Positions 23,153 through 33,938 of a stretch of 64,000 nt of DNA are shown here, in pieces (position 1 is the first letter of the stretch; the number at the start of each line of letters is the position of its first letter). The notes under the pieces were generated by a model. It had not been told where the DNA came from and did not search any database. It saw only the letters and a list, made by a program, of their open reading frames with translations. This DNA comes from Homarus americanus. Its lineage: Eukaryota > Arthropoda > Malacostraca > Decapoda > Nephropidae. The DNA lies in NCBI RefSeq assembly GCF_018991925.1, contig NW_024732415.1, positions 3,536,049 through 3,600,048 on the forward strand, written 5' to 3'. A program made the translations under genes and the position numbers.

Positions 23153-23249
23153 TGTGTGTTTGTATTTCTCTAATTTTCTTGTCTTTAATCTTTCACTTCT
23201 CTTCAACTTATTCACTTTATTGTTTTCTATCATTTCTTCTTTTATTCTC

Positions 23250-23938
23250 TTTCATAAGAATATAAGAATGGAGGAAACTGCAGCGGGCCTATTGGCCCAT
23301 ACTGGGCAGTCCCGTTTACACCCAACCCCTATTGCTCATATAAGCATCCAACCTATGTTTGAAGCTATTCAGTGTATTCGAGTTAATGATGATATTTGGT
23401 AACTTGTTCCATTCATCCACTACTCTGTTTCCAAACCAGTGTTTACCTATTTCACGCCTAAATCTAAATTTGTCTAATTTAAAACCATTGTTACGAGTTC
23501 GCTCCTGGTTGGATAGTTTGAGTACCTTTGTAATGTCCCCTTTGTTTAGCCCTGCCTTCCACTTATACACCTCTATCAGGTCGCCCCTCGCTCTACGTCT
23601 CTCAAGGGAGTGCAAATTAAGATGCTTTAACCTGTCTCTATACTCAAGGTTCCTAATGCCCGGGATTAGTCTTGTCATTCTCCTCTGAATTCTTTCCAAG
23701 GATTCTATATCCATTCTGTAATACGGTGACCAGAACTGAACTGCGTAATCCAGGTGTGGTCTCACAAGAGCAAGATACAGTTTTAGGATGACCTCGCTAG
23801 TCTTGTAACTAACACTCCTTTGTATGAACCCAAGTACTTTATTTGCCTTGTTACGAGCAAAAACACATTGTTTACTTGGCTTAAGGTTCCTACTTATCAT
23901 TACTCCTAAATCTCTCTCGCAGTCGGATTTCTCTATGG
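23250..23938 (-). mobile_element. CR1/L2-like LINE, 5'-truncated 3' fragment
   Basis: Minus-strand translation shows the C-terminal part of a non-LTR reverse transcriptase ORF2: CERDLGVMISRNLKPSKQC, then ALVRPHLDYAVQFWSPYY, LERIQRRMTRLIPGIRN, SLERRRARGDLIEVYK, and NRVVDEWNKLP with a stop at 23316-23318. This block order is typical of CR1/L2/jockey-type elements. The conserved FADD catalytic region would lie upstream and is absent. The frame is intact for about 205 codons. After the stop, a short 3' UTR with GGGCCAATAGGCCCGCTGCA ends in ATTCTTATATTCTTATG, a tandem 8-bp tail like CR1 ends. The first 36 residues of the open frame (from 24047) are antisense to another sequence and are not part of the element. 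Confidence 0.85.
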
Positions 23939-24233
23939 CGCCGTCTGCAAGATCATAAAGTCCATAGCTGCAGACGAGAAGCTCAGGCAAAAGGGCCAAG
24001 AACTTATCACGTACTCTATGTACATCCGCCCAGCCTTGAGAAGGCACGTGGTTGGTGCTGGCGGTCGTTTCCTCCGCTCACTCGTAAGTTATTTTGACGT
24101 GGAAGTAATCGTCCCCAGCTACCTCGAACCTAACGACCCAGTTTGGGTCATGGGAGAGGCGTACCGGGTAATGGCTGCAGTCAGGGCCATAAGGGCACAA
24201 ATTAACGCCTCTATTGGCGCATCTCACACATGA
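23939..24233 (+). pseudogene. KH-like domain coding fragment, vigilin-type fold
   Basis: The frame is open from about 23911 to TGA at 24231-24233 and reads YGAVCKIIKSIAADEKLRQK, then RPALRRHVVGAGGRFLRSL, then FDVEVIVPSYLEP, DPVWVMGEAYRVMAAVRAI and ends SIGASHT. This fits a type I KH domain: hydrophobic strand, the HVVGAGG loop (GxxG), helix, a strand FDVEVIVP, the VWVMG strand and a last helix. Single KH units of vigilin/DP1 have this order. The LINE's truncated 5' end sits directly upstream, and a CTCTCGCAG just inside the LINE could act as an acceptor. No upstream exon was found, so it may be a fragment, a retrocopy, or a last exon. The internal ATG at 24018 would cut into the domain. Confidence 0.45.
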
Positions 24234-24269
24234 CTCTGTGTTTGTCAATTACTTCGTTTTGTTATTTTT

Positions 24270-24312
24270 CTATATTATTTTTTCTTCTTTTCCTTCTTCT
24301 TCTTCTTATCAT
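24270..24312. repeat. (TTC)n-like pyrimidine run
   Basis: Short TTCTTCT run. Confidence 0.7.
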
Positions 24313-24399
24313 CTATCTATATAAAACAAAGAAGTATGTCTGTGTGTTTGTTTGTTTGTGTGTCCGCACAAGAATCTCGGAAACTACTTTACCGATCTG

Positions 24400-25100
24400 T
24401 AGTGATGATGGATGGTGTTTATGTAGTGATGATGGATGGTGTTATATGTAGTGATGATGGATGGTGTTATATGTAGTGATGATGGATGGTGTTATATGTA
24501 TGGTGTTATATGTAGTGATGATGGATGGTGTTATATGTAGTGATGATGGATGGTGTTATATGTAGTGATGATGGATGGTGTTATATGTAGTGATGATGGA
24601 TGGTGTTATATGTATTGATGATGGGTGGTGTTATATGTAGTGATGATGATGATGTTATATGTAGTGATGATGGGTGGTGTTATATGTAGTGATGATGGGT
24701 GGTGTTATATGTAGTGATGATGGATGGTGTTATATGTATTGATGATGGGTGGTGTTATGATGGGGTGATGTTGGATGGGTGGTGTTATATGTAGTGATGA
24801 TGGATGGTGTTATATGTATAGTGATGGATGATGTTATATGTAGTGATGATGGGTGGTGTTATATGTAGTGATGATGGATGATGTTATATGTAGTGATGAT
24901 GGGTGGTGTTATATGTAGTGATGATGGGTGGTGTTATATGTATTGATGATGGGTGGTGTTATATGTAGTGATGATGGATGATGTTATATGTAGTGATGAT
25001 GGGTGGTGTTATATGTAGTGATGATGGATGATGTTATATGTAGTGATGATGGGTGGTGTTATATGTAGTGATGATGGATGATGTTATATGTAGTGATGAT
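24400..25100. repeat. 25-bp minisatellite, ~28 copies
   Basis: Unit contains GTAGTGATGATGGATGGTGT followed by TATAT. GGATGGTG, GGGTGGTG and GGATGATG variants alternate, suggesting higher-order duplication of two- and three-unit blocks toward the 3' end. Confidence 0.95.
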
Positions 25101-25109
25101 TAGACAATA

Positions 25110-25558
25110 AAATAATAATAGTTTAATGCTAAAAAATATACTTTGCTGTACCGTTGTAGTGAAAAACATGGTGGAACTTACATACACCGTTAATGACCTA
25201 TTGATGAAAGTAGTTTTAGGGACTGAACAGTGAGACAATGTGGAGCCTCCCGGAGGGTGGCGTTTCTGCTAGTGATAATAATAATAATAATAATAATAAT
25301 GATAATTAATAATTAATAATAATAATAATAATAAATCAAATAACAACTCGTAGGTTAGGTTAGCTCAGATTAGATTGGTTATGTTAGATTAGGTTAGGTT
25401 AAGTTAGGTCAAACAGTTTGAGAAATTTTACTAACTACCTAAAAAATTTCAACAAATTACCTAAAAATTTACGCAAAAATTCATTCACTCTCTTCCAATT
25501 CATTCCTTACTTTTTTCTAATTTTTTTTATTTTATCTTCGTTTATTTCCTTTGTCCGC

Positions 25559-25560
<2 letters not shown>
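25110..25560. other. AT-rich sequence with (TAA)n at 25277-25335
   Basis: Also holds short TTAGG-like runs (25350-25408). No gene is seen. Confidence 0.6.

Positions 25561-25562
<2 letters not shown>

Positions 25563-25614
<52 letters not shown>
25563..25614. repeat. (GT)n microsatellite
   Basis: Uninterrupted GT run. Confidence 0.97.
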
Positions 25615-25615
<1 letters not shown>

Positions 25616-25797
25616 GTGAAGTAAGGGTTAAGTGTGTATTTCATGGTCGTTAATCGGTGACTTTACCCTGAAATAAATCACTAAATATCACGCCTATCCT
25701 GTCATTAATATGTCAAGTTAATTCGCCTTAGGTCAAGTTAACCTAACCTAACCTAATCCTCACTCGCTATAAGCAACAAATCACTTGGACAATCAGA

Positions 25798-25998
25798 AGA
25801 TGAGTGAGTCACCTGGACGATCAGAGGAGTGAGCCACTTGGACAATCAGATGAGTGAGTCACCTGGACAATCAGAAAATGAGTGAGTCACCTGGACGATC
25901 AGAGGAGTGAGTCACCTGGGCAATCAGAAAATGAGTGAGTCACCTGGACAATCAGAGGAGTGAGTCACCTGGACAATCAGAAGATGAGTGAGTCACAT
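25798..25998. repeat. ~28-bp minisatellite carrying TGAGTCA
   Basis: Unit is GAGTGAGTCACCTGGACAAT plus CAGA(A)GAT. Seven copies carry an exact TGAGTCA (AP-1 consensus) and one has TGAGCCA. The complement also has CCAG/GTGACT, a weak splice-donor match. Confidence 0.9.
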
Positions 25999-25999
25999 C

Positions 26000-26557
<558 letters not shown>

Positions 26558-26752
26558 TGTCGTGTCGTAAACTATACAGAGAATTTCACCACCAGGTACA
26601 GTACAACAGGATTCAGGTAAGCTGGGAGTTAATCGCCTTATTGTGGGAGGGCAACAGGGCCTAAGCCGTGATATAGGGCGGCATTTGGCAGATGCTCGAT
26701 CTACTATGTAATGTGTGATGCCAGTGTCTAATGGAAACATACAGTACTTAGT

Positions 26753-26832
26753 TATGTATGTATGTAAGTATGTATGTATGTATGTATGTATGTATGTATG
26801 TATGTATGTATGTATGTATGTATGTATGTATT
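26753..26832. repeat. (TATG)n microsatellite
   Basis: Tetranucleotide run with one AAG interruption. Confidence 0.95.
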
Positions 26833-26900
26833 TGTGTGTATGCATGTATATATTGTATAAATACATATATATCTACATTATATCTAATGTTTATGAGTCA

Positions 26901-26904
<4 letters not shown>

Positions 26905-26962
<58 letters not shown>
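26905..26962. repeat. (TG)n microsatellite
   Basis: Uninterrupted TG run. Confidence 0.97.
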
Positions 26963-26964
<2 letters not shown>

Positions 26965-26999
26965 TTTGCGCTTGTATGTATATGTGTATGTAGCAGTAA

Positions 27000-27744
27000 T
27001 TGACTTAAAGTGGATATATATGACATTTTAATGGAAGCAGAACAATCACTGAAAGAATTCCGTCATTCAGTTACACTAACTACACCTAGTAATTAGAGTT
27101 AGGGGCCATTAGGACTTTGATCCATAAGGTCTGGTGAGGTTAGGTTAGGTTTGGGGCCCCGTTAGGATTGGGAGAGTGGGAGCTTGGACAGTCACCCTAC
27201 AGTTATACAAAAAGATGCAATTTAGGTTAGAATTAATACGTAGTCTAAGAAAAGAAAATTTAGCAAGTTACTCCAAATGGATCTGTTTTATGTGAGTAAT
27301 GAAAACAATTTATATACAGTATGGGAAGAATATGTTGGATAATCAGTCAATAAAACATTCTTATAAGTGTTAAGAAGTAAGATGGATTCACACACACAAA
27401 CTAAAGAACCTTAGAATAACCTTTTTCCCATTAAAAAATTCTAACTCTACCATGAAGTGTTTGATAATCCCAGGTGGTTAATGACATCACACGAGGTATT
27501 AACACTGATAAAAGGTTTAAAATACTACTTGTGTTAATCAGTTGATGTTTATGGTCTAACCTTGGCATAAATAGATTAAATCAGTAATACAGGTTAACAC
27601 CAGATCAAAATGACCAGCGAATATATGAACCTGAATTAATCTAATAAGTTGATAATGTAGAGAGTTCAGGTAAATTATTTCTTTATCTATGTTCATTAGA
27701 GTGTTCAATAACCCATGAATAAACAACATCTTGCTATTGCTTGG
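27000..27744. other. AT-rich unique sequence
   Basis: No gene or RNA supported. Confidence 0.45.
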
Positions 27745-27746
27745 TA

Positions 27747-27959
27747 CAGTTGCTTCCATTTATAACTGGTACAGTGTCTGGCGTGTTTTGTGGGATGTGG
27801 CACCACTGTTTGTTTACATTGTAATTTCCTGCATGGTTATTGTGTTAATATAGATCATCAAGTAGAACGTCATTGGCTCCTATCTGTTGTCTGGTGGGCG
27901 GTGGTGCCACATCTCAAAAACACACCAAACGCTGTACCAGTTATAAATGGAAGCAACTG
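27747..27959. mobile_element. TA-flanked MITE (Tc1/mariner-like), 213 bp
   Basis: Both sides carry TA (27745-27746 and 27960-27961). The termini are inverted repeats: the left begins CAGTTGCTTCCATTTATAAC and the complement of the right end begins identically. The match extends about 65 bases with few differences, to a GATGTGGCACCAC phrase. There is no coding capacity. TA duplication with CAGT ends points to Tc1/mariner/pogo-type transposition. Confidence 0.85.
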
Positions 27960-27961
27960 TA

Positions 27962-28440
27962 CAAACTGGTACTGTTGGATGTAGAATAAACTGCATAATA
28001 ATTTAACAGTGACTACCATTGGTACTTTGGATATAGAAAATGAAGAAAAAAAATCTGCATAGAATGGATAATATTCAAGTGTATTATAAAGGAAAATACT
28101 ACTTTCACCAACCTTTTATTTTCATTGTTGAGGATATTTTGATTGTTAGTTTTTATGGAGTCCTTCACCACTGATTACAATGACGAATGTTGCCCAAATT
28201 ACTGTTTTGTTGGTTCATCTACCGTGGTCGACCGTCTAGCCTCAGTCTCTGTTCTCACATTTTTTTTTCTCTATAAAATAAAACAATTAATTTTGCTGAA
28301 ACTCTCTAGAAATGTTCCTTAGTTTCTGGCGTCACACCAACCAAAATGGCCGCCAGTAATAAAAACAGAAATACGAAACTTCATGTAATTTATCTTATCT
28401 GAAATTTTTGGGTTAATTCTGCTGAAACTCCCAGGATGGT
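27962..28440. other. AT-rich sequence with a YY1-like site
   Basis: CCAAAATGGCCGCCAG near 28340 resembles a YY1 site. No exon is found. Confidence 0.4.
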
Positions 28441-28456
28441 GTTTCAGAGTTAAGTA

Positions 28457-28552
28457 TGACGTCAGAATTTACGGTAAAATGGAGTTCTTATTTAAGTGAC
28501 GTCATACGCCTGTGACGTCATACCAAAACTCGGCGCCATGGACCAATAACAG
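28457..28552. promoter_or_regulatory. cluster of three CRE palindromes plus CCAAT
   Basis: Exact TGACGTCA at 28457-28464, 28497-28504 and 28513-28520, followed by GGCGCC and GACCAATAAC. CREB/ATF and NF-Y binding is established for these consensus sites. A promoter here is inference, and no transcript start or exon is visible nearby. Confidence 0.4.
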
Positions 28553-28759
28553 AGCTGTTTTTTTTGTCGCGAGTTTAAGTGGTTAAAATAATTGGACAAG
28601 GGTCATTCTTTCCTTTTAAATGGTAGTTGAGAAATATTAATTTTAGTTTTAATTGGATATTAGTAACTGAGTTGAATATTAGTTAGTCTATGAATCTTTT
28701 CCTTTGTAAGTTTCGAAGCCACTTAACTAAATATACACTTATAAATAGTTACGCTTATC

Positions 28760-29150
28760 ACTTACAAAAATCACTACCTCTTCTTATTACTGTCGTTACT
28801 TGATGCATTTACCACTGAATACACTTATTGCTTGATACACTTACTTCCAATACACTCTCCATTTAATGCACTTACCACTTAATACAAATCACCACCATTA
28901 TACTCACTACCTGATGGAATTACCATTTATGCACTTACTACTTGATACACTTACTACTTGATACACTTACCACTTGATGGACTTACAATTTAATACACTT
29001 ACCACATGATGGACTTAAAATTTAATATACTTACCACTTGATACATCTTTTATTAATCCACTTACCAGTCCACTAATAAGCTTACTAGGAAACACTTAAT
29101 TACACTTACCATATAGTACAATTGTCACATGATGCACTTGTCACGCACTC
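28760..29150. repeat. degenerate ~19-bp minisatellite
   Basis: Diverged copies of ACTTACCACTTGATACACTT. Confidence 0.75.
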
Positions 29151-29174
29151 ACTTATAACTGTATCGTAACTGAA

Positions 29175-29637
29175 CCTAACTGTAACTTACCTGTAGCTGT
29201 ATTTTACCTGTAACTGTAACTTACCTGTAGCTGTATTTTACCTGTAGCTGTATTTTACCTGTAGCTGTATTTTACCTGTAGCTGTATTTTACCTGTAGCT
29301 GTAACTTACCTGTAGCTGTATTTTACCTGTAACTGTAACTTACCTGTAGCTGTATTTTACCCGTAGCTGTATTTTACCTGTAGCTGTATTTTACCTGTAG
29401 CTGTATTTTACCTGTAGCTGTATTTTACCTGTAGCTGTATTTTACCTGTAGCTGTAACTTACCTGTAGCTGTATTTTACCTGTAACTGTAACTTACCTGT
29501 AGCTGTATTTTACCTGTAGCTGTATTTTACCTGTAGCTGTATTTTACCTGTAACTGTAACTTACCTGTAGCTGTATTTTACCCGTAGCTGTATTTTACCT
29601 GTAGCTGTATTTTACCTGTAGCTGTATTTTACCTGTA
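29175..29637. repeat. 17-bp minisatellite with splice-donor core, ~27 copies
   Basis: Plus-strand unit ACCTGTAGCTGTATTTT, with an ACCTGTAACTGTAACTT variant every few units. On the minus strand every unit gives CTACAG/GTAAAA, and the variant gives the perfect donor CAG/GTAAGT. Confidence 0.95.
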
Positions 29638-29639
29638 CT

Positions 29640-30736
29640 TTTCTGTATTTTTGAAGCTGTACATTTATCTGTATTTGACCTTGTGTCCTTACCTGTACCT
29701 GATGTTCTAACTGTACTCGTATCTGTACCTGTGTTTGTTCTTGTGCCCTGAACTATAACTAGACTTGGTTACTGTTCGTTACTGAATCAATGAAGTAAAT
29801 ACCCCGGCCTCCACTACACCTGTCCTTACCTGTGTACCACGTCACCAACCTGTTGACATCAAAGGATCTGTGTTCACCTGAGAGCTCCTTGACATACTAG
29901 TACTGACGATTGACTCACCGTTTCAAGGTGTTTATTTACGATGATGAATGATGCCCTCCCCCTCACCACGTCAGTACCTGGAGAGTCACAGCAATGGTAT
30001 GCCGCCATCTTAAACATACAGAACAACGAGTCTCTGTCGACATCAAAGGTTGTGACTAAGTCGAGAGATTGAGGAAATTCCAGTGTTGGAGATTTAACCC
30101 CAGTCTATGGGCCTTTGGGAAGAAGGGAGGGAGAGAGAGAGAAAGAGGAAGGGAGAAAGGGAGAGAAAACTGGTTGCTACTCATTAATACTGCAAGTTTC
30201 CCTAAGACTTTAGGGGGTAGGGGGGGGACGCTTTGAGATTTTCCTGTTCTAGGCTGTTTAGGATTTAATGGACGTCGTGTTCAAGGAGGTTTTCATCAGC
30301 TGTGTAACGTTGTGTGGTGGGGTGGGAGCGTGTCTCGGCCTTTGAGAGAGAGAGAGAGAGAGTGTGTTGCCCTAAATGCTCAAACATTTCCTGTCATTGG
30401 TTCATTTGGTTTTACTGTAGGTCCATCATCTACCGTATAAAATTTTCAATGATAAGTTCCCTCCTCATCCTTACACCTTCATCCTAGAACTACAGTTTAT
30501 AAGTATCATCTCTTAGGAACAAATTGCTAATATGACCACTCAAAAGACTCAGCTAACCTAACCTAACCTCAGCTCAGCTAACCTAACCTAACCTCAGCTC
30601 AGCTCCCTAACCTAACCTTAGTGTGAATTAGAAAAGGAAAGACAATGAGGGGAACGAGAAGTTGGTTGAGACAGAGACACAAACCTTTCCTTTGGTGGTC
30701 TCGTTAACTGTTCCAACAATCATCAATTTCAACCAA
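29640..30736. other. mostly unique sequence, short (AG)n and TTAGG-type runs
   Basis: Includes diverged ACCTGTA repeats to 29760, (AG)n at 30346-30362 and TAACC runs at 30553-30612. No gene is seen. Confidence 0.5.
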
Positions 30737-31107
30737 TTCTCTCACCTCCTCATTCTCTCACCTTCTCATTCTCTCACCTTCTCATTCTCTCACCTCCTCA
30801 TTCTCTCACCTTCTCATTCTCTCACCTTCTCATTCTCTCACCTTCTCATTCTCTCACCTTCTCATTCTCTCACCTTCTCATTCTCTCACCTTTTCATTCT
30901 CTCACCTCCTCATTCTCTCACCTTCTCATTCTCTCACCTCTTCATTCTCTCACCTTCTCATCCTCTCACCTCTCCATTCTCTCACCTCCTCATTCTCTCT
31001 CCTTCTCATCCTCTCACCTCCTCATTCTCTCACCTTCTCATTCTCTCACCTTCTCATCCTCTCACCTCCTCATTCTCTCACCTCTTCATTCTCTCACCTC
31101 CTCATTC
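30737..31107. repeat. 16-bp minisatellite, ~23 copies
   Basis: Plus-strand unit CTCACCTTCTCATTCT with CCTC/TTTC variants. The complement repeats AAG/GTGAGA, a splice-donor-like phrase. Confidence 0.95.
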
Positions 31108-31345
31108 TTAGGATCGTCAAGTACACCACTAAAACACCTCTCCCCTACACCTGACAAATTAAACACCGGGTCTTACCTGTCTTAATTAATACCAAACTCT
31201 TTTATTTCTCCTAAACACTCGTAATCATTTCAAATTCCTCAATCACCTTTTTCCAAATATCGTCTAATACTTTTTTACTTTTTTCCTGTATATCTTTCCA
31301 TCTCCTAAGTTAAAAATGTTAACTATTTGATGTTAGGTTAAAATT
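31108..31345. other. unique spacer
   Basis: No feature seen. Confidence 0.4.
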
Positions 31346-31348
31346 GTT

Positions 31349-32078
31349 CCTTACCTGCGTGTTCCTTACCTGTGTATTCCTTACCTGTGTATTCCTTACC
31401 TGTGTATTCCTTACCTGTGTATTCCTTACCTGTGTGTTCCTTACCTGTGTATTCCTTACCTGTGTATTCCTCACCTGTGTATTCCTTACCTGTGTGTTCC
31501 TTACCTGTGTATTCCTTACCTGTGTATTCCTTACCTGTGTGTTCCTTACCTGTGTGTTCCTTACCTGTGTATTCCTTACCTGTGTATTCCTTACCTGTGT
31601 ATTCCTTACCTGTGTGTTCCTTACCTGTGTGTTCCTTACCTGTGTGTTCCTTACCTGTGTATTCCTTACCTGTGTATTCCTTACCTGTGTGTTCCTTACC
31701 TGTGTGTTCCTTACCTGTGTGTTCCTTACCTGTGTATTCCTTACCTGTGTATTCCTCACCTGTGTATTCCTTACCTGTGTGTTCCTTACCTGTGTATTCC
31801 TTACCTGTGTATTCCTTACCCTTACCTGTGTATTCCTTACCTGTGTGTTCCTTACCTGTCATACCTGTGTGTTTCATACCTGTGTATTTCCTTGTCTTCT
31901 ACCTGTGCATTCCTTACCTGTGTTTCTCCTGTGTTTTTACCTGTGTTCCTTACCTGAGTGTTTTCCATACCTGTGTATTCCTTACCTGTATTTACCTGTA
32001 TTCCTTACCTGTGTATTCCTTACCTGTGTATTCCTTACCTGTGTATTCCTTACCTGTGTGTTCATACCTGTGTGTTCC
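31349..32078. repeat. 15-bp minisatellite with splice-donor core, ~40 copies
   Basis: Unit TTCCTTACCTGTGTA (A/G variable at the last base), regular to about 31815 and then degenerate. The complement repeats TACACAG/GTAAGGAA, matching the 5' splice-site consensus from -3 to +5. The 15-bp period keeps five-residue repeats open in several frames on both strands (up to 364 residues), all artefactual. Confidence 0.95.
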
Positions 32079-32097
32079 TTCATGCTTAGGATACTAA

Positions 32098-32381
32098 TTG
32101 GTACTACTACTATTACGATTACCACTCTTACTACTGCTACTTCTACTAGCACTACTATCACTATTACTATTGTTACTACTGTCACTCTTATTAATGCTGC
32201 TACTTCTCTTACTACTGCTACTACTACCAGCACTACTATCACTATTACTATTGTTACTACTGTCACTCTTATTAATGCTGCTACTTCTACTACCACTACT
32301 ACTATTGTTACTATTGTCACTCGTACTACTACTACTACTGCTACTATTGTTACTACTAATATCATGACTACAGCTATAGTA

Positions 32382-32428
<47 letters not shown>
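32098..32428. repeat. (TAC/TAT/ACT)n compound and (AAT)n
   Basis: Imperfect trinucleotide tract with an internal ~95-bp duplication (CTACTACTAG/CCAGCACTACTATCACTA), ending in a pure AAT run from 32379. Confidence 0.9.
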
Positions 32429-32430
<2 letters not shown>

Positions 32431-32471
32431 GGTTTTGATATATATGTGCTTACATGTTAATGAAAATACTC

Positions 32472-32568
32472 GTATGTATGTATGTATGTATGTATGTATG
32501 TATGTATGTATGTATGTATGTATGTATGTATGTATGTATGTATGTATGTATGTGTGTATGTATGTACT
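32472..32568. repeat. (GTAT)n microsatellite
   Basis: Tetranucleotide run. Confidence 0.95.
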
Positions 32569-32569
32569 G

Positions 32570-32955
32570 GCAACTATAGCGTGTTACCAGATATCAACAG
32601 AAAATAACAAGCAAGGTAGGGGTTATAATCGTATATATATAAATAGTCTTTTAAAAGAATAAATTATTATAAATAAATAATTAAGGTTTATAGAAAGGTG
32701 TTATATCAACCTATAATACTAACTTATAGGTAATTATAGTTAAGATTCCTATATGATAGTGAACATTAATACATATATAATACTCAAGGTTCTTATTATA
32801 TGTTGTAAATGAATACGTATTGTTAAGTTAATTTACAAGGTAGTGTTCATTTACAAATTTAGTGAAGAGATATATTTACGTTAGTGTAAATAAGAAATGA
32901 TAAGATTCTAAAGGAAAGGATATGTTTACAGGTGTTTATATAATATTATAAATTA
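32570..32955. other. AT-rich unique sequence
   Basis: No feature seen. Confidence 0.4.
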
Positions 32956-32959
32956 ATAT

Positions 32960-33225
32960 AAGGGGAGGTGAGGTGTAAGGGATGGGGTGTGAGGGATGAG
33001 TGAGAGGCGTATAAGGAGGGGTGAGGGGTGAGTGAGAGGAGTATAAGGAGGGGTGAGGGATGAGTGAGAGGAGTATAAGGAGGGGTGAGGGGTGAGTGAG
33101 AGGAGTATAAGGAGGGGTGAGGGATGAGTGAGAGGAGTATAAGGGGAAGTTAGGGGAGTATAAGGGGAGGTGAGAGGTGAATGAGGGCAGTATAAGGGGA
33201 GATGAGGGATGAATATAAGAGGGGA
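32960..33225. repeat. ~33-bp G-rich minisatellite, ~7 copies
   Basis: Unit built on GAGGAGTATAAGGAGGGGTG followed by AGGGATGAGTGA. Confidence 0.9.
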
Positions 33226-33863
33226 AGGTCAAACGTATACCTGATAGCCATAAAATCAATGACAGCTGGATATTGAAGAATAAGTTCAGCTTTTTCAAAA
33301 ATTATCCAAGTTAAAAAAACAAAACACAATACCTTCATTAAAAGATCAAGGAGGAGGAGCTTACTGTGTGCCTCATTCTCATTGGTCAACAAGCTGCTAA
33401 ACCTCCTCCACCATTGGTCGAAAAATAAAAAAAATCACATAACATGGTAAAGCTTTAACCTCATTGGTCAAGGCAGTATTGAAAAACATAAATAAAACAA
33501 ACAGACGATGACGTGAGGCATGGAATAAAAAATAAAAAAACTAACAAATAAAATAAATAAATAAATAAAGACCTGGAAAGAAAGTTAAGTTTTATTATAG
33601 TTTAAGTTTAAATCCTTTTATTTTTCTTCCTGTTCAAAGGTTTTTTTTTTTTAAGTTCCAGATCTTTAAGTTCCAGATCTTAACCCGACGTTTAAGGATA
33701 TACAAGACTTTAATAGGGAGTTTCTAATGTTTTCACCTTCTGAAGTTTTTAGTTGACACAGACAAATGAAAAAAAAAATGAAAATTGAAAAAAAAAATAA
33801 AAAATTGGTCCCTGGTAAAACTATGGAGGAGTTTCATGTATATTTCATTTATGTGTTCCATTT

Positions 33864-33866
<3 letters not shown>
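33226..33866. other. AT-rich sequence with three ATTGGTC boxes
   Basis: Inverted CCAAT motifs occur near 33380, 33413 and 33463. Short direct repeat TTTAAGTTCCAGATCT at 33650-33680. No gene is seen. Confidence 0.45.
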
Positions 33867-33929
<63 letters not shown>

Positions 33930-33938
33930 AGAGAGAGT
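33866..33938. repeat. (AG)n microsatellite
   Basis: AG run with one AA slip. Confidence 0.97.

Noticed and set aside
24430..25100. Possible CRISPR-like array
   Set aside because: Units are contiguous with no spacers, and the window is eukaryotic.
27790..27984. 64-residue Cys/Trp-containing frame
   Set aside because: Lies entirely in the TA-flanked MITE and its inverted end.
31344..32438. 364-residue frame of FLTCV repeats and the opposite-strand RNTQV/KEYTG repeats
   Set aside because: Direct product of a 15-bp minisatellite followed by trinucleotide repeats.
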